A DNA stretch of 64,000 nucleotides from Chlorokybus atmophyticus. Taxonomy: Eukaryota; Streptophyta; Chlorokybophyceae; Chlorokybales; Chlorokybaceae. Where the stretch lies: NCBI GenBank assembly GCA_009103225.1, contig RHPI01003642.1:921099-985098 (forward strand). Direction: 5' to 3'. Below the pieces are notes generated by a model that was given only the letters and a program-made list of their open reading frames with translations, was not told where the DNA came from and made no database searches. Position 1 is the stretch's first letter; each line of letters opens with the position of its first letter. This document shows, piece after piece, positions 33,861 through 45,164 of the stretch. Both the position numbers and the translations under genes were made by a program.

Positions 33861-35324
33861 ATGTCTGACCAAGGAGAGGGAGGTGAGAAGTACTTTACCG
33901 TCCCTGACTCATCGTCATCATACAAACCATCAAGTGATGACAAAGTAAGAGACTCGGACACAAGTGAGAGCTACAAGCTCACTGAGAGTGACAAGGAGGA
34001 AGCTTCGCAGGATAGCGAAGCTCCTCCCGATCAATCTACTCAGAGTGGGCCAGCTACAATGGACACACAGTCTGTCATTGGTGGGGCTATTGAGAAGTAT
34101 GCGCGAGAGCGCAAAGCCTTGATCGATGCTCACCCACAGCTTCGTCAGGAAGTGTGGGATGCATGGGCACAAAAGGTTCGTGATGGCTATGCAATAGATT
34201 TTGCCACTCTCCCTCGCGCAAGCAAGGAGATGGTGATCCGCATGATTGAGCACGAGTTGACGAACAATGTTCCGCTACTCGTGCGCGGTGATCCGAAGGT
34301 GGCTGCTCTGATGGCTGTTTACGATAGGCCGCTCCCATACGAAGGGAAGCGGATGGCGTTTGAGGCCTAGGCCAATTTGATGGTTGAAACGCAGCAGCGT
34401 TGCAAGGATGTGTTCTGGTTTTGGGGACCTGACTTGGAGAACAAGTTGGCTGCTCGAGTAAGATTGGAGGCACGCCTCGACTCGATGCAGTCGGAGTTGG
34501 TGGCTTTGCGCCAACAGGTGGCGGGTGCTACGTTATCGGTTGGTGCATCAGTGGGGCTGCCAGTTACGGCATTAAATAAACCGGAGAAGTTCAAGCCTAA
34601 CGGCAGTGTGAACATCCACGACTGGGTAGTGACTGTTGAACATTATCTGACAGCACTAAAGCGCCCGGTGAGTGAGCACGTTGCTGTTGCTGAGTTGCTG
34701 ATGCCATCTAATGCTCTCGCCGAGTGGGCGAGACAGACAGAGAACGGTGCTGCCAAGACAGTCGAAGCACTGTTCCAGTTTTTGACGGAACGTTATGGTG
34801 GCATGGATCCGGCTACTCAAGCTCGCAACAAGCTCATGAAGTTGCGACAGAATGGTCGGGCAGATATAGCCTATCTGCAGGAGTTTCAGGCGTTAGTGGG
34901 TCGTGCTAACAGCGGCCTCATGCCCATGGACAAGGCCGAGCAGTTTGAGTTGTACAAGCGCGGCTTGGATGCGCGTGTGCGCGATATGTTGCAATACAAC
35001 ACTGTGACGGGGCTTCCTGAGCTTCCTGACAACTTGGCACAACTACAGAAGTTGAGCGTGTATCTGTTTGGTGATGACGCAACAGTGCAGGACAAGTCAC
35101 AGATGACAGAAACTGCCAAGTCGCAGGGGGTGGGAGGAAAGCGTTACTCTCAGCCAAGTGCGCATGTGGCGAAGAATGCAAAGATGTTCGCGCCTCGTAC
35201 TGGTGCTACGTCTACTGGTGGTGCAGCTACTGCGGCTCGCACCTGTTTCATCTGTCATCAACCTGGCCATATCGCAAAGAACTGCCCGACCAAGGGGAAG
35301 GGCAAGGCCAAGAAGGTTGAATAG
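33861..35324 (+). pseudogene. Inner element gag, one in-frame stop
   Basis: Gag polyprotein. The start at 33861 gives a Ser/Asp/Glu-rich leader, then at 34368-34370 a TAG interrupts an otherwise continuous frame (reading resumes in the same frame to 35324). The capsid part includes KFKPNGSVNIHDWVVTVEHY and the C terminus a CCHC zinc knuckle, CFICHQPGHIAKNC, then a Lys-rich tail. The stop could be a mutation of CAG; read-through is the alternative. Confidence 0.85.
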
Positions 35325-35446
35325 GATTACGCCGTGACTGATGTATATGTGGTTGATAGCCAGTTGCTTGAGATGCAAGCAGCAAACTGGTTTGATGATT
35401 TATCTCAGTGCATGTCATGACACATGCATGACAAGCACATGACAAG

Positions 35447-36892
35447 TTGCCACTCTTTAATATTGAAAAAGTGGAAGAGAATGCTTGTGTGTTGGTACAT
35501 GTTGAGTTTAACATGCTTACTGAAGTGTTGCACACTTTAACTAAGTTGCAAAGTAAGCACAGAACCTTGAGTGTTGTGGTAATGGTGCCTAAGTATCATG
35601 GCCCATGGTTAAAACACACTCGAGGGGGGACTGTGTTGAAGCAATTTAGCAAGCGTGAAACAGGGACAGTGCGATTGTCAGCAATATTGATCAACTCTTG
35701 CGTTAGTCACGGACTCTTGGCTACGTTTCAAGGACGGGTAGTACCTCTATTGTGGACATTTAAGGGTACAATGCAGGGGATTACTAGTTCGTTCTTGATT
35801 GACACTGGTGCGACACACAACTTTGTTGAGGAACAATGGGTTGTTTGCATAAAGTATCGTGTAAACCCTCAGCATTTTCAGCTGCCGGTGCAGGGGGTGC
35901 GTTGCCAGTAAAAGGAGAAATAAAAATGAAGGTAAAGATTGGTAATTATCATGCCAACCTCACCTTCATAGTGGTGTCCATTAACATAACTGGTGTTGAT
36001 GTGGTGCTAGGACAGGAATGGCAAGATAATGTCAAAATGACATTGGATATTGGTGCACGATTGTGCACAGTGAAAAAGGGTCGTAAGCGTGTAGCGCTGT
36101 CTGTGAGAGGGTCACATAGCTTGGAACAAGTGCAAGTTGATCCTGCGCTCCTGACTGCACTCCAAGTGAAGCGTGCTTTGCGTAAAAACACACCAGCTTT
36201 CTTAGTGCACTTAACGTCATCCGATGACTTTGTGCAAGGCAGCACGGAAGGTGTTGCAGACATCATTGAAAAGTATCAGGAGATATTCTCAGATGAGTTA
36301 CCAGGCTTACCTCCTAATCGAGGTGTCGGGCACACAATACCTTTAATTCCTGATAGTGAGCCTCCATTTCGGCCTATATATAGGTTGAGCCCTCGTGAAA
36401 AGGGGGAAATGGAAACACAGATAAAGGAGTTACTGGAAAAGGGATTGATTGAACCAAGTTCTTCACCCTTTGGCGCACCCATCTTGTTTGTTATGAAAAA
36501 GAATGGCAAGTTACGCATGTGTGTTGATTATCGTGCTCTAAACAAAATCACGGTAAAGAATCGATACCCGTTGCCAAGGATTGATGATATGTTTAACAAG
36601 TTGTCGGGAAATGCGTACTTTAGTATGTTGGACTTGACAAGTGGATATCATCAAATCCGGATTCATCCTTCAGATGTCTATAAGACTGCGTTTAGAACAC
36701 CAACGGGTCATTATCAATACAAAGTGTTACCTTTTGGATTGACTAATGCACCCGCCGTGTTTCAGAAGGAAATGAACGAAATATTTTATGATATGCTTGG
36801 CAAGCATGTCATGATTTACTTGGATGACATTATTGTCTTCAGTAAAACAAAGGATGAGCATAGGCAACACTTGGAAGCGGTGTTTGCGCAAC
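35447..36892 (+). pseudogene. Inner element protease and reverse transcriptase, frameshifted
   Basis: The aspartic protease motif FLIDTGATHNF lies near 35795-35827 in one frame. The frame changes between about 35840 and 35900, and the rest continues through the flap region and RT. RT landmarks include [50 protein letters not shown] and the catalytic YLDDIIVFS. Homology ends abruptly near 36892, where an unrelated insert begins with an inverted copy of the preceding 22 bp. Confidence 0.88.
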
Positions 36893-36917
36893 CTTGCAAA
36901 CACCGCTTCCAAGTGTT
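36866..36917. repeat. 22-bp inverted repeat at the start of the insert in RT
   Basis: Arm 36866-36887 (AACACTTGGAAGCGGTGTTTGC) and its exact reverse complement at 36896-36917 are separated by GCAACCTT. The left arm is normal RT sequence; the right arm begins a foreign segment of about 170 bp that runs to about 37075. Confidence 0.9.
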
Positions 36918-37074
36918 GGAAGCGCAGCGCATGACAGGGATCTCAAGCTCACAGCGCAGCTGCTTCGAGAACAGCTCCTCAAGTCATGCTTTTGAGCTCC
37001 TTTCGGTGCCGCAGCATTGGTGTTCAACACTCACTCTGTCTTGAAGCACTGCAGATGACCCTGACATGTCTGTT

Positions 37075-39256
37075 TGCAAATCTCACAAAGTGTGATTTTT
37101 GCAAAATAGAGTTGCCTTTCCTTGGCCACATTGTGAGTGGTGCAGGCATTAAGCCTGACCCTCGCAAAGTGCAAATTGTGAAAGAATGGCCACAACCTAA
37201 AAATGTCCATCAACTAAAGTCGTTTCTAGGGTTGGCAAACTACTTTCGCAAGTTCATGATGGGGTACTCTAAAGTTGTCATGCCTAAGACTAAACTGTTG
37301 CGTAAAGATTCCCCGTTCACGTGGACGACAGCACAAGAAGCTGCTATGCAACAAGTGAAGTTGGCTTTGACATCAGCACCGATGTTAGCATTGCCAAATT
37401 GGGAAAAACACTTCACAGTGGTCAGTGACGCATCAACACTTGGGTGTGGTGCGGTACTATTGCAAGATGGCAGACCTTGTGCTTATGAGAGTACGAAGTT
37501 CATTCCTGCAGAGGTGAACTATACTACTTCTAAGCAAGAACTATTGGGTATAGTTCATGCTCTTGAGACATGGAGATGTTACTTGGAGGGTGTTCGGTTC
37601 ACTGTTGTGACTGATCACAACCCGTTGGTGTATTTCTCAACACAGCAAAACTTGTCGAGACGACAAGCGCGCTGGAATGAGTTTTTGTCCAGGTTTACTT
37701 TTGATTGGGTGTATCGGCCGGGCAGAACCAATGTGGCGGACCCTTTAAGTCGTTGCCCGTCATTATTGGCGGTGATGCGCGCGCAATTACTCGCAACACG
37801 CAGCACATTGTCTCCTGATGATAAGTTTGTGCAAGTTGTTGTACAGGGGTACTCTTCGGACCCATGGTTTTCGGTTGCAAAAAACTTACAAAAGCTTGAC
37901 AAGCGGGACAATTTGTATTACATGAACAGCAGTTTGGCAATACCAAACCATGCTGATTTGCGCATAAAATGCATAACGGATGTTCACGATCCACCGTATG
38001 CTGGGCACTTTGGGGGTTGCAAGACTACCAAGGCAGCGCAACAGTTTTACTTTTGGCCATCGTTGCCTGTTGACGTGAAGCGCTATGTTGACACGTGTGA
38101 TAAATGTCAGCGTGACAAACCTTTACGTCAGAAACCCGTTGGGTTGCTGCGACCTTTGCCTGTTCTTCATGGCAAGTGGGAAAGTGTGAGTATGGATTTA
38201 ATCAGTAAGCTCCCTGAGACAGTGTTAGGACACACTGCGGTTGCAGTTTTTGTGGACCGTTTGACAAAAATGGTTCACATTGTCCCTTGTCACACGAAAA
38301 TAGGCTCCCGTGAATTAGCGATGGTTTTTGTCGCCTCTGTATTTAAGTTGCATGGCTTGCCTCGCAACTTTGTGTCTGATCGCGATCCGCGATTTGTGGC
38401 TCAATTTTGGAAGTCGCTATGCAGCTTCTTACATATTCAGCAGAATATGAGCACAGCTTATCATCCACAAACGGATGGTCAAACAGAGCGCGTCAATCAA
38501 GTGATTGAAGAAACCATTCGGCATTATGTGAGTCCGAACCAGTCTGATTGGGATATCTATCTTCCAATGGCTGAGTTTGCGATTAACAATGCATGGCAAG
38601 AGAGTGTGCAGGAAACTCCATTTTTCTTGAATTATGGAGTGCATCCACTGAGTCCTGCGAGTATTAAGTTGCCCGCTACCGACATAACTCGCGTACCTGC
38701 AGCACGCGAGATGGCTTCGGCCATGCAGGATAGGTTAGCGTTGGCAAAGGCCTGTCTGCGCGCAGCGCAAGACAGACAAAAAGCCCATGCTGATGCACAT
38801 CGCAGAGAGGCCAACTACGATGTGGGCTGTTCAGTGCTTTCGCGCACTAAAAACATATCCATTAAGGGAGTGGGTACCCGCAAGTTTTTCCCTCGCTGGA
38901 TAGGCCCTTTCAAAGTGACTGATCGGGTCGGCACTCACGCGTATCGGTTGGACTTGCCAAAATCGATACGCATTCACAATGTGTTTCATGTGAGTGCACT
39001 GAAACCGTATCGTTCCGACGGTCGGGTTCAACCTCCTCCACCCCCGGTCGCAGTGGATGGCGACGATACTTTCGAGTATGAGGTGGAAGCAATCCTATGT
39101 CACCGTAAGCCTCGACGCAGACGCGCGCCGTCGTACTTGGTGAAATGGAAAGGGTATGGTGTTGAACACAATACATGGGAGCCCAAAAGGAATCTTACCA
39201 ACTGCCAAGAGATTCTTCGGGGGTACTGGAGTACTGTGTCCGCACGCGGACGGTAA
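37075..39256 (+). pseudogene. Inner element RNase H, integrase and chromodomain frame
   Basis: A long intact frame resuming after the insert (open from 36986). In order: the end of RT (KCDFCKIELPFLGHIVSGAG), RNase H (VVSDASTLGCGAVLLQ; VVTDHNPLVYF), an integrase HHCC finger (CDKCQRDK), the DDE core (SMDLISKLPE, VSDRDPRFVAQFW, QTDGQTERVNQVIEE) and a C-terminal chromodomain (YLVKWKGYGVEHNTWEP). Listed as a pseudogene because the upstream part of pol is broken; these domains themselves look complete. Confidence 0.92.
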
Positions 39257-39378
39257 AAGGGTGCTGGCAGACATCTTTACCGCTTCGGCACTGATTCTCT
39301 CGCTGCTTTTGTTTCGCAACTCGTGGTGGGGCTTTGCTAACCCTTCAACGAGGACATTGAAACCTAAGTGGGGGGGAA

Positions 39379-39720
39379 TGTAACGGTGTGCTACCTCCAT
39401 GGAGGTTCCCCGCCTTTATTTAGGATCAAATAAGGATCCCAACGGGATTATGTAGCCTGTTAAGCCTTATTAAGGCCGTTAACCTAGTGTTAATGGCCTA
39501 ATGCAGTGTGACTTAACTGTGACACAGATATCGGCGTGAGACATGAGTCTCACGCCGATATCAGCCGCATGGCGGCACTGCTAACACAGTGGCTGCCATA
39601 GCCAGAGCATCTTTTGCTCTGGCAGCTGCCCCGGCAGCGGCGGCGGCGGTGGCGTTGGCTGGTTGGTGGTGGTGTTGGGGTAGGGGATTAAAGGGGGCGG
39701 TAGCACCCCTCCTCCTTACA
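39379..39720 (+). repeat. 3' LTR of inner element
   Basis: 342 bp, colinear with 32712-33053. The large hairpin is kept with 16-bp arms; the smaller one has lost a pair. Confidence 0.95.
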
Positions 39721-40205
39721 TGATGTGTGATCAGTCTTGGGCGTTAAAAGAGGTCCAAGGGCTGATGTGGCAGCCCTAGACATGAGTTGTGGTCAACGCA
39801 GCCATGACAAGGCGTGTAGCCTTGGACTTGGATGTTCTAGGTCGGAGAGCAGCAAAGAGAGGGTATATGAACGGCCTCAACATGTGTTGAGGCAGCTCAG
39901 CATGTGCATACTCGACTCTTGTGTGTGGGGTGCCTAGTTTAGTTGTTCAAGGGGCTCTCCCTCTCATCCCATGTGGGGTGTGATGTCCGTGGCAGCTTTG
40001 CACATATTTGTGAGGTGTGCTTGAGTGTGTGAGTGTGTGGGAGCTGAGTAGAGAGGTTGGTGTCATCTTCTCCTTGGTGCGGTGCTGTGACTTCCTCTGC
40101 AAGGTACTGCACCAGTGACGCTGGTAGGGCTTCCAGTAGTAAGTCATTGTGCTTGTGCATAAGATCGCCAAGCCGCCCAGCAAGTAAATGAGTGGTATCG
40201 TTACA
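39721..40205 (+). repeat. 5' LTR of outer element, second part
   Basis: Continues the LTR cut at 32711, beginning with the inner element's TGATG duplication. It ends GTTACA before the primer-binding site at 40207 and matches about 45698-46177. Confidence 0.93.
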
Positions 40206-41032
40206 TTGGCCTCGGAGCTTGCATTTCAAGCCTTGCATGCTTGCCCATCAGCTCATGCACTTGCTGCACCGTGCGTGCATTGCATTCTTTGCTTGCACGC
40301 ACTACATGGCAGGGTTTTGAGCTGACTGTGCATGCTAGTTGGTGCGTCCAGCTGTGTGCACACTTGCATGCACGGTGTGGGTCGTTCTACACGCTGATTT
40401 GAGCATTAGTTGTGTGTTCTTGCTGCACATACACAGCATTACACACGCATTGGCTTGTTGCTGCACCAGCTGCTGCAGCGCGGCGCGTGTGCGCGTGTGT
40501 GCGCGCGTGTGCGCGTGAGTGCATCTGTTACAGGGACCTCACCTTGTGGTGTTGGCCCTAACCTTTGTGGCAATGGCTGAGCAAGAGCATACAGCAAGAG
40601 AGGAGGTATCTTAGGGCAATGATGTTGCTAAGACCACCCGACAGCTTACCACTTTGGTTGCCACGTTGTGTGAGCAGGTAACAGAGCTACAGCAACACGA
40701 GGCCAACATAGCTCAATGGCAACGGTCAAGTGACATCGTTGACTGTGCAATCCCAAGTAAGGGCCATGTTGGTGCATTTGTTGATGCAAGTGTACAGAAC
40801 CACCGAGAGCGTAAGCGTAGCCATGAAGCACAGCTCTGTGAAGCTGAAGCTGATGCTGCTCGGGGCCATGCTCTCATGTATGAGGGACATGAAGAGAGCA
40901 AGAAGCCATGTATACAACAGGGATTGCCCATGGCTAGCTGCTCTGTGGACGTTGATACGCAATGTGCTTTTGGTGACTTGATGTCACGCCTTCCCCAACC
41001 ATGCAATGTAGCTGTGTGGGAGAACGAGTTGG
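40206..41032 (+). other. Outer element leader with gag remnant
   Basis: TG/GC-rich leader, then an open frame at 40654-41109 (Gln/Glu-rich, VTELQQHEANIAQW) which may be a relic of gag. No CCHC knuckle is present, so most of gag appears deleted. Confidence 0.6.
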
Positions 41033-42041
41033 GTGTACAAGTATACAAGTATCTACGTAGATACTCAATTCATGCAGCACGACTGTGCGGGCAAGTGCGT
41101 CTTGCTTAATGCACCTGTTGACGAGTTGTCAAACATGCTCAAGCACTATGTGGATTGCAAGAGCAAGAGTGCGCACAACACAAGTGCATGCGTGGTTGTA
41201 CCCAAGCGTCCTGGGTTGTGGACCCGCTTTGTTAAAGACATGCAGGTCCTGGGAGAGGTCAAGCTAGGTAAGGGGCAGATGCGTGTGCTGTATGACCCCC
41301 CTGCCATCCATGAGGTAAGTACTCTGCACTTGACTTGGTTGTACAAGGCTTCTGTTGCGCATGTGCCGTGCATCTTGATGATAGACACGGGCACACCTGA
41401 GAACTTCGTGAGTGAATCTCTTGTGCGACGCTTAGGCATTCGTGTCAGCAAGTGTGATGACACGGTTGTTGCCTTGAACAAGCTTGAGATCCCCGTGCGG
41501 GGAATTGTACGCTTGTCTGTGCGTGTGCAAGGCTATCATGCTCAGCTCGAATTCTTGGTCATCCCAGTAGAGGTGCCAGGCGTGGCTGTCATTGTTGGCA
41601 GCCACTGGGAGCAAGCATGTGGCTTGCGCACAGACGCGGACACAAAACTTTGCAGTGTACGCAAAGGTCGAGGTCGTGTGACCTTGCATGCAGATGGGCA
41701 CAATGTTGCGCCCACTGCTAGCTCTATTGATGATGCATCAAGTACAGATGTTATGTTCTTTGTTGAGTGCCATGTAGGTGAAGAGGGCTGTTTGTCATGG
41801 AGCTCAACCGTTTCTAGTGCTCGTCCGGCCAGTTGGCAACGATGACACTTCCACCTCAGTTGGTGAGACCGGTGGCAAGCCACCAAACACGGCCCTTGAA
41901 GGTCTGTTGTCTGAATTTTCTGATGTGTTTCAAGCTGAACTGCCTGCATTGCCACCTGAGGGGTTCGTCTGGCATACGATCCCTTCTCTCTCTCTCTGGA
42001 GTCTGATGCGCAGCCTCCGTTCAGACCTGTGTATAGGCTGA
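41033..42041 (+). pseudogene. Outer element protease region, frameshifted
   Basis: Aspartic protease with LMIDTGTPENFVSESLVRRL and a downstream VAVIVGSHWEQACGL. The frame breaks near 41845 and again at a CT run (about 41984-41997), where the reading frame needed for RT is lost. Slippage in that short CT repeat is a likely cause. Confidence 0.85.
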
Positions 42042-44912
42042 GTCCAGCTGAGTATGCGGACATGGAGGGGCAGTTAAAGGCCTTGCTTGAGAAGGGATTG
42101 ATTGAGGCAAGTAGCTCTCCTTTTGGAGCACCCATTTTTTTCATACCTAAGAAGGACGGCAGGCTACGCATGTGCGTAGACTATAGGGCCTTGAACAAGC
42201 TGACCATCAAGAACAGGTATCCGCTGCCAAGGATAGATGATTTGCTTGATCAACTGAGCGGTGCCTCAGTGTTCAGCTCCTTAAAACTCATCAGTGGGTA
42301 CCATCAGATCCGGATCACACCGGAAGATGTGCCCAAGACAGCGTTGAGAACGCCTGTGGTACACTTTTAGTACAAAGTGCTGCCTTTTGGTCTGACGAAT
42401 GCGCCAGCCACCTTTCAAGTTATGATGAACTGTGTGTTTCACAAGTTGATCGGGAAATCAGTGCTTGTATATCTCGATGATATACTTGTGTTCAGCAAGG
42501 ATGCTAACATGCACGTCGCGCAAGTGCGCGAAGTGTTGCTGCGTGCGCACCGTTTCTATGCTTACATGCCCAAGTGCGAGTTTGGCAGAAGGAACTAGAG
42601 TTCCTTGGGCACATTGTGAGCAAGAAGGGCGTGCGCCCTGACCCAAGGAAGGTTGCCAAGGTCAAGGATTGGCCTAGTCCCAAGAATGTGCACGAGCTGC
42701 GCGCATTCTTGGGCTTGAGCAACTACTTCCGCAAGTACATTCTGGGTTACTCATCGCGTGTTGCCCCTCTCACTAATCTGTTGCGTGACAAGGTCGTGTG
42801 GAGATGGTAACAGAGGCAGCAGGAAGCCTTTGCGTCCATCAAAGAGGCTTTGGTGACAGCGCCTATGTTGCAGCTACCGGACTTCACCAAGCCCTTTGAG
42901 GTAAACTGTGATGCATCTGTTGAAGACACTGATGCTGTGTTGCTCCAGAGTGGGCACCCCCTTGCTTATGCTAGCAAGAAGTTCTCTCCTGCTGAGAGGA
43001 ATTATACAACAACTGAGCAAGAGTTGTTGGGGGTAGTCCATGCGCTACAAGAGTGGCGTTGCTATGTAGAGGGGGTGGAAGGCGGGTTTGGTGTGATCAC
43101 GGACCACAACCCCCTTGTTTTCTTTCAGACCCAACCAACCTTGTCGAGAAGACAAGCGAGGTGGGCTGAGTACTTGTCTAGATTCAACTTTACCTGGGTT
43201 TACAGACTAGGGAGAGTGAATGTGGCAGACCCTTTGAGCCGTTCGCCATTGCTGTTGGCAGTGACAACACGTGCACGTGCACGAAGCCAAGGGTGGGCAC
43301 AAGCAAGTGATGCTAGTGCCAGTACTTTCGAGTTGCCATCTGTGCATGAGCAAGCTGTCAATGAGACACCAGTGGCAACAGAGACCAGCGAGATGCCAAC
43401 TGAGCTCGAGAGAGCAGACAATGAAGCACCGTTGGTAGTGCACGAGCCAAGTGGGGAGGACCCAATGGCCGTTGATGTGGAAGACATCATACAGCGTTTG
43501 CCTAGTGCTTATGCACTGGACACATGGTTTGTTGAGTTGCTGAAGCAGGCAGACGACAAGATCACTTGTCACAAGGGCCTCTGGTACCGTAAGGGCAAGT
43601 TGATACTGTTAAATGCACTTGGCTTGAGGCAAGAGTGTCTGTTTAAGGCACACAATTCCGTGTACAGTGGGCACATGGGAATGGCAAAGACCATCAAGCA
43701 GCTGCAGAGACAGTATTGGTGGCCGAGTTTGGGTGCTGATGCATCCAAATATGTCGCGTGTTGTGACACTTGTCAAAGAGACAAGGCCTCGCACAGGAAG
43801 CCAACAGGGTTGCTGAAGCCCTGTGCTATTCCCAACTATCAATGGGAGAGTGTGAGCATGGATCTGATCACAGATCTACCTGTGACAAAGAAGGGACACA
43901 GTGCTGTCATTGTCTTTTTTGATCGCTTGACCAAGATGGTCAGATTTGAGCCCTGTCGCACAGACATTGATGCGCAAGAGTTTGCGTTTATCTTTGTAAA
44001 CTCGGTGTTCAGATCACACGGTGTACCCAAAGAGTTGGTGTCTGACCGTGACCCCAAGTTTGTGAGCCAGTTCTGGCAGGCTGTGTGCCGGTACTTGGGG
44101 ACTAAGCAGAGCTTGAGCACTGCTTACCATCCACAGAGTGACGGACAGACGGAGCGCGTCAATCAGGTGTTGGAAGATGTGCTACGCCAATACACGTCAC
44201 CCAGGTTCGATGATTGGGATGTGTACCTGCCACTTGCTGAGTTCGCTGTGAACAATGCATGGCATGAGTCGCTAAGCACTCCTTTCTATCTGAACTATTG
44301 TCGTCATGTGATGACACCCATGTCTCTAAATGTCGAGCCATTCAGCAAAGTGCCGATGGCTAGAGACTTCACAGAGAGCATGCATGCCTCGTTTGCACAT
44401 GCAAAAGACTTCTTGAGAGCAGCACAAGACAGGCAAAAGATGTATGCCAACAGGCACGTATGCCTAGAGATGAGCTCCAAGTTGGAGATTAAGTGTTGTT
44501 GAGCTCGCAGAACATTCGACTCAAAACAAGCGGGGTACGCAAGTTGCTACCAGGCTGGCTGGGTCCATTCCGCATCACCAACAGTGTTGGTGATTGTGCC
44601 TTTCGGCTTGACTTGCCGAAGAGCATGCGAGTACATGATGTGTTTCATGTAGCACTGCTGAAACAGTACAAGAGTGACGGTCCAGTGCAACCCCCTCCAG
44701 TTGAGGTTGAGGGCGATCTCGAGTATGAGGTCGAGGCCATTGTTGGCAAACGGTTCAGAAAGTACAAGAAGAACTTTCGGATCCAATACTTGGTGAAGTG
44801 GCTTGGTTATGGCGAAGAGCATAACACCTGGGAGCCGAAAACCAACTTGGCAAACTGTGCTGCCTTGTTGGAGGAGTTTGAGAATGAGCTCAAATCCACA
44901 GGTGCCAGTTGA
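42029..44912 (+). pseudogene. Outer element RT, RNase H, integrase, chromodomain with four breaks
   Basis: RT starts [15 protein letters not shown] and includes the YLDDILVFS box. Breaks: TAG at 42368-42370 just before VLPFGLTNAP, a frameshift near 42590, TAA at 42808-42810, then an intact stretch 42850-44502 (RNase H CDASVEDTDAVLLQ, integrase CDTCQRDK, SMDLITDLP, VSDRDPKF), and a frameshift near 44500 before the C-terminal chromodomain (YLVKWLGYGEEHNTWEP, ends 44912). More decayed than the inner element. Confidence 0.92.
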
Positions 44913-45164
44913 GAGCGTGTGCTCAGAGCTACTAGTGCTCAGCCTGTAGGAGCATGTGCACATGCCCACAGCATCTTCATGTGACATACCACCACCGCAT
45001 GCACTTGTACACAGTATCAGAGTTGGTTGTTACTCCCACGACTTGCACTACTTTCAGGTGAAGCACTGCCACTCAGTTAGGCCTGGCCAGCTTGGCTGCG
45101 GTTTGTGCGGGACTAGTGTCTCACCCTTTTGCAACGCGGTCGTTGCAATGCAAGTGGGGAGGAA

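Larger units (their letters stand above)
32712..39720 (+). mobile_element. Inner Ty3/gypsy chromovirus with complete LTRs
   Basis: A 7,009-bp element with 342-bp LTRs (32712-33053 and 39379-39720), both TGTAACGG...CTTACA, differing at roughly 15 positions by eye. The target duplication TGATG is perfect (32707-32711 and 39721-39725). The primer-binding site TGGTCTCGGAGC is at 33056-33067 and the polypurine tract AAGTGGGGGGGAA at 39366-39378. Coding order is gag with zinc knuckle, protease, RT, RNase H, integrase, chromodomain, the layout of plant, algal and fungal chromoviruses. Gag has one in-frame TAG, the protease region is frameshifted and RT carries an insertion, so this copy should not move by itself. 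It sits inside the 5' LTR of the outer element, hence is younger. Confidence 0.97.

Noticed and set aside
42368-42810. Introns in the outer element's pol
   Set aside because: The breaks are single stops or 1-bp shifts within aligned RT sequence. No splice signals or extra sequence, so decay is the simpler reading.
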